From Candidatus Sumerlaeia bacterium (GTDB lineage Bacteria > Sumerlaeota > Sumerlaeia > SLMS01 > JAHLLQ01), in assembly GCA_028284075.1 (NCBI GenBank), contig JANQSL010000065.1, forward strand, positions 1-64,000: a stretch of 64,000 nt of DNA. Reading direction: 5' to 3'. Below are positions 61,687-64,000 of this stretch, piece by piece. The position numbers and the translations under genes were made by a program. The notes beneath the pieces are model-generated. The model worked only from the letters and a program-made list of their open reading frames with translations. It made no database searches and had not been told where the DNA came from. Every line of letters begins with the position of its first letter. Positions within the stretch are counted from its first letter, which is position 1.

Positions 61687-63485
61687 GACGAGCCTCCCTG
61701 AGGAGATTGGTTTCGCCCTTTGCGGGCGCGAAAATCGAGAGCGGTTCCGACTCCACCCATAAAGAGTGCGCAAAAAAGGAAAGCGAGCCTTCCGCCCACG
61801 GGATTCGGGACAATAACACCCAGAAACAGAATAAACACACCGTATATCTGACAAAGTCTTCCGAGAGTCATTCCCTGCTTGTGATCGCTGTGATCACCAT
61901 GCTCGGAAGCATAGTCCACAGGTGTATTCATGCGCTCGAAAAACTGGTCCACACGTTCCCTGTAGGCGGGAGAGGAGAACTTGTGGAACAGGCAGCACCC
62001 CAGGTACCAAAGAGTACATATCAAAACGTTTCCGAAAACGCTCAGAATATAGACTGCATCCTTTGAACGGCTTCCCGCCAGGTCTGAGGGAAATCCAAAC
62101 CATTCCGGCTTCACCACAGGCGACAATTCAAGCGCACCCAATGCAAGGCCGCTGATCAGAACGGAGAGCACAAAACCGACGACGACCGTGGTCCAGGCTG
62201 CCCATGATGGTGCCTTCCTCGTAATGAGTCCGAGAATAAGAGGCATCGTGTAGGGAATTGTGATCAGTGAACCAAACAGAATCATGATGTTGAACAGATC
62301 GAGATCCTTGAGAGAGTTCAGAAAAAGAGCGGCTGCGATGATAATGCATCCGAAGATCGTCGATACCACTTTGCCAACAATGAGGAGGCTCTTGTCGTCA
62401 GCGTTTTTTGCAAAAAACGGTTTGTAGAAATTCTTTACGAAAATGCCTGCATTGCGATTCAGCCCGCTGTCCATCGAAGACATGGTGGCGGCAAATATCC
62501 CGCAAACCAGGAGGCCAAGCATTCCCATCGGAAGGGTCTCAATACCCATAAAGATAAAGGCTGCCTCAGATGGGTTCTTCTCAGCCAGATTTGGAAACAC
62601 AGAGCCAAGGTCAGGCTGGATGACTCGAGCGGCCATTGGCGCCAGGAACCAAATGCACGACCCAATCATCATCAGTCCACAAGCGAGCAGAGCCGCCTTC
62701 CGTGCATTCGAGTCATCCTTGGCACAAAGATAACGATAGGATTCCAGAAGGCTGTTGGTTTTGATGATTTGCGCAAACAACGCGGCGATAATCCAAAACA
62801 GAATAACCCCGGAATGCTCATTTGCCAGAACATTGATATGCGTGTCGGGAACTTTATCCATCAGACCACCGAGACCACCCACGTCCGGGTGATTCACTGC
62901 CAGAAATGTCACGACAAGTGTAATCACAAAGATAATCATTGCCTGAACGAAATCGCTGGCGACGACCGCCCATGAGCCACCGGTTACCGACATGAAAACA
63001 ACCACAAGACCCGTAACCAACATCGTCGCTCGCAGATCAAAACCAAACACCGCCGCCATGAAGATCGCCAGACCATTGAGCCATATGCCGGCATAAACGA
63101 CGCTGATCGGCATCTGCAGCCAGGTGAACACCTGCTCATTGGCGGCCCCATAACGATCCCGAACAGCCTCCATGACCGTCACGACCCGCAGCCGGCGGAA
63201 GCGATGACTAAACCACAGGTAGTTTAGAAAATAGCCCAGCGCATTGCCGATGAAAATTGCCGCAACCAGGATCCCGTCATTGTAAGCCTTGCTGGCCGCG
63301 CCGGTGAACGTCCACGCACTGAACTGCGTCATGAACGCGGAGGCGCCGACCATCCACCAGACCATGCTCCCGCCACCGCGAAAATAGTCGCTCGCATCTT
63401 TGTTAAAAGAGCGAAAGACAAACCCCATGCCAAACATGAAGGCAAAGTAGAACGCAACAACACCGTAGTCCCAAAATGACAGCAT
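61683..63485 (-). CDS. Sodium:solute symporter (SSS family)
   Basis: 600 residues with about 14 membrane segments. It opens LSFWDYGVVAFYFAFMFGMGFVFRSFNKDASDYFRGGGSMVWWMVGASAFMTQFSAWTFTGAASKAY, the usual SSS TM1/TM2 pattern in which the solute and Na+ sites form. Later segments include SMDSGLNRNAGIFVKNFYKPFF, the conserved SSS block near TM9. Placed directly upstream of the secreted lyase and coupled to it by ATGA, it likely imports unsaturated mono- or oligo-uronates using the Na+ gradient that the Mmd pump can help maintain. A hydrophilic C-terminal region (~510-555) precedes a final pair of membrane helices. Confidence 0.94.
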   Translation of the reverse strand: MLSFWDYGVVAFYFAFMFGMGFVFRSFNKDASDYFRGGGSMVWWMVGASAFMTQFSAWTFTGAASKAYNDGILVAAIFIGNALGYFLNYLWFSHRFRRLRVVTVMEAVRDRYGAANEQVFTWLQMPISVVYAGIWLNGLAIFMAAVFGFDLRATMLVTGLVVVFMSVTGGSWAVVASDFVQAMIIFVITLVVTFLAVNHPDVGGLGGLMDKVPDTHINVLANEHSGVILFWIIAALFAQIIKTNSLLESYRYLCAKDDSNARKAALLACGLMMIGSCIWFLAPMAARVIQPDLGSVFPNLAEKNPSEAAFIFMGIETLPMGMLGLLVCGIFAATMSSMDSGLNRNAGIFVKNFYKPFFAKNADDKSLLIVGKVVSTIFGCIIIAAALFLNSLKDLDLFNIMILFGSLITIPYTMPLILGLITRKAPSWAAWTTVVVGFVLSVLISGLALGALELSPVVKPEWFGFPSDLAGSRSKDAVYILSVFGNVLICTLWYLGCCLFHKFSSPAYRERVDQFFERMNTPVDYASEHGDHSDHKQGMTLGRLCQIYGVFILFLGVIVPNPVGGRLAFLFCALFMGGVGTALDFRARKGRNQSPQGGSS

Positions 63486-63508
63486 AGGTTTTTGCCATTC
63501 GCTTTCAG

Positions 63509-64000
63509 TCAGTCAGTGAGTCGCACAGCAAGCGGAGCGGAAGGAAATGTCGCTCCATCAAGTTCCGCCCGCTCTCTCTTTGTATTATCAACCCATGCAG
63601 GCACAATACCAAGCCTCTGGGCAAGCTGTGCTTCGTACAGCGATTCCGGTTCCACCGGCACGCCATTGGATTCGATGTATTGCAGCGATTCCTCCACAAA
63701 CTCAACCGGCTTTCCGTGAAACCCCACAACGATCGGACGAACAAACCGTGTTTTGGCTCCGGGCTTCCAGAAATCGTACTCGTCAAACAACGTACTCCCT
63801 GTGTAAAAGTTCCAAAGCGTAAAGTGCCGTAAGTGATGGGGAAGTCCGGCCCAGGGTCCTCCATTCCCATAGAGAATACCTCCGTCCACTCGATCCAGGA
63901 GAGTGGCATAGGGCTGACCCGAATGGGAATCGATACGCTGATCCGGCAGCATCCCGAATCGCCAGTATACGGTTCCAACTGCCTGGTAGCCAAGGCTTGG
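63509..64000 (-). CDS. Partial DUF4955-like beta-helix lyase paralogue, cut by right edge
   Basis: Only the C-terminal ~163 residues are in the window; the frame stays open to base 64000 (GYQAVGTVYWRFGM before the ORF-track start). It aligns along its whole length with the middle of the protein at 48542: GYQ..xTVYWR, DSHSGxPxATLxD, LPHHLRHFTLWNF, YDFWKPG, PIVVGFHG, ESNGVPVEPESLYEAQLAQRLG. It stops there without the F5/8-type domain or the aromatic tail found in the paralogue. It lies 23 bases upstream of the symporter gene in the same direction and is probably the first lyase of the same operon. Signal peptide and start lie outside the window. Confidence 0.85.
   Translation of the reverse strand, partial: PSLGYQAVGTVYWRFGMLPDQRIDSHSGQPYATLLDRVDGGILYGNGGPWAGLPHHLRHFTLWNFYTGSTLFDEYDFWKPGAKTRFVRPIVVGFHGKPVEFVEESLQYIESNGVPVEPESLYEAQLAQRLGIVPAWVDNTKRERAELDGATFPSAPLAVRLTD

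Noticed and set aside
1-64000. CRISPR arrays, insertion sequences, integrases or phage genes
   Set aside because: No regularly spaced repeats, transposase, recombinase or phage structural genes were recognised anywhere in the window.

Overview
The window is about 64 kb of a moderately GC-rich bacterial chromosome. It appears to come from a carbohydrate-degrading, probably fermentative and sodium-using bacterium. Several traits fit an uncultured member of the PVC/FCB-type radiation (for example Sumerlaeota, Hydrogenedentota, Lentisphaerota or Kiritimatiellota-like lineages): a DUF4954 left-handed beta-helix protein, a Na+-pumping methylmalonyl-CoA decarboxylase, many secreted beta-helix and lyase proteins, SSS symporters, and GTG/TTG starts with strong Shine-Dalgarno sites. 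No 16S or other decisive marker is present, so the phylum is inference only.

Region 1 (1-14.9 kb) is a starch/maltodextrin locus. A plus-strand operon holds a GH13 cyclomaltodextrinase/neopullulanase-like enzyme (cut by the left edge), MalF- and MalG-type permeases and a MalE-type lipoprotein. A convergent minus-strand operon holds 4-alpha-glucanotransferase (malQ), a secreted GH57 enzyme with two starch-binding-like modules, and a very large secreted GH13 amylase with a lamin-tail domain. The MalG-type permease carries an unusual ~180-residue extracytoplasmic insert that resembles a glycogen/starch-binding fold.

Region 2 (15-28.3 kb) is central metabolism. It contains a DeoR regulator with a class-I-type aldolase, facing a divergent acetate-kinase paralogue that has altered active-site residues; a membrane transporter-like protein fused to a hotdog thioesterase domain; true acetate kinase and phosphotransacetylase; a SUKH protein; an acyl carrier protein; nagB; a DUF4954 protein; and a long cystathionine gamma-synthase-like PLP enzyme.

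Region 3 (28.2-41.3 kb) encodes a complete methylmalonyl-CoA/propionate module. The minus strand has mmdA-mmdD-mmdC-mmdB (Na+-translocating decarboxylase). The plus strand has an aldehyde dehydrogenase and then mutA-mutB-meaB-epimerase-CoA transferase. Together with ackA/pta this supports fermentation of succinate to propionate plus acetate, with Na+ export.

Region 4 (41.3-45.6 kb) has an intact tRNA-Gly(CCC), an MscS-type channel, a full-length decayed tRNA-Gly copy, a small secreted protein with a strong terminator, and a probable second tRNA-Gly relic.

Region 5 (45.6-64 kb) is a polyuronate utilisation locus, almost all on the minus strand. It has secreted beta-helix proteins, a sialate O-acetylesterase-like enzyme, a heparinase II/III-type lyase, a GH88 unsaturated glucuronyl hydrolase, an SSS symporter, an SDR reductase, KDG kinase, KDPG aldolase, two TIM-barrel isomerase-like proteins, a Gfo/Idh oxidoreductase, a HAD hydrolase and an AraC regulator. 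A second lyase-like paralogue is cut by the right edge. Lyase products would be carried through KDG and KDPG to pyruvate and glyceraldehyde-3-phosphate. Five secreted proteins in regions 1, 4 and 5 share a short aromatic/hydrophobic C-terminal tail (for example DVWMMR, EGWMFR, DDWMVY), which may be an undescribed sorting signal.
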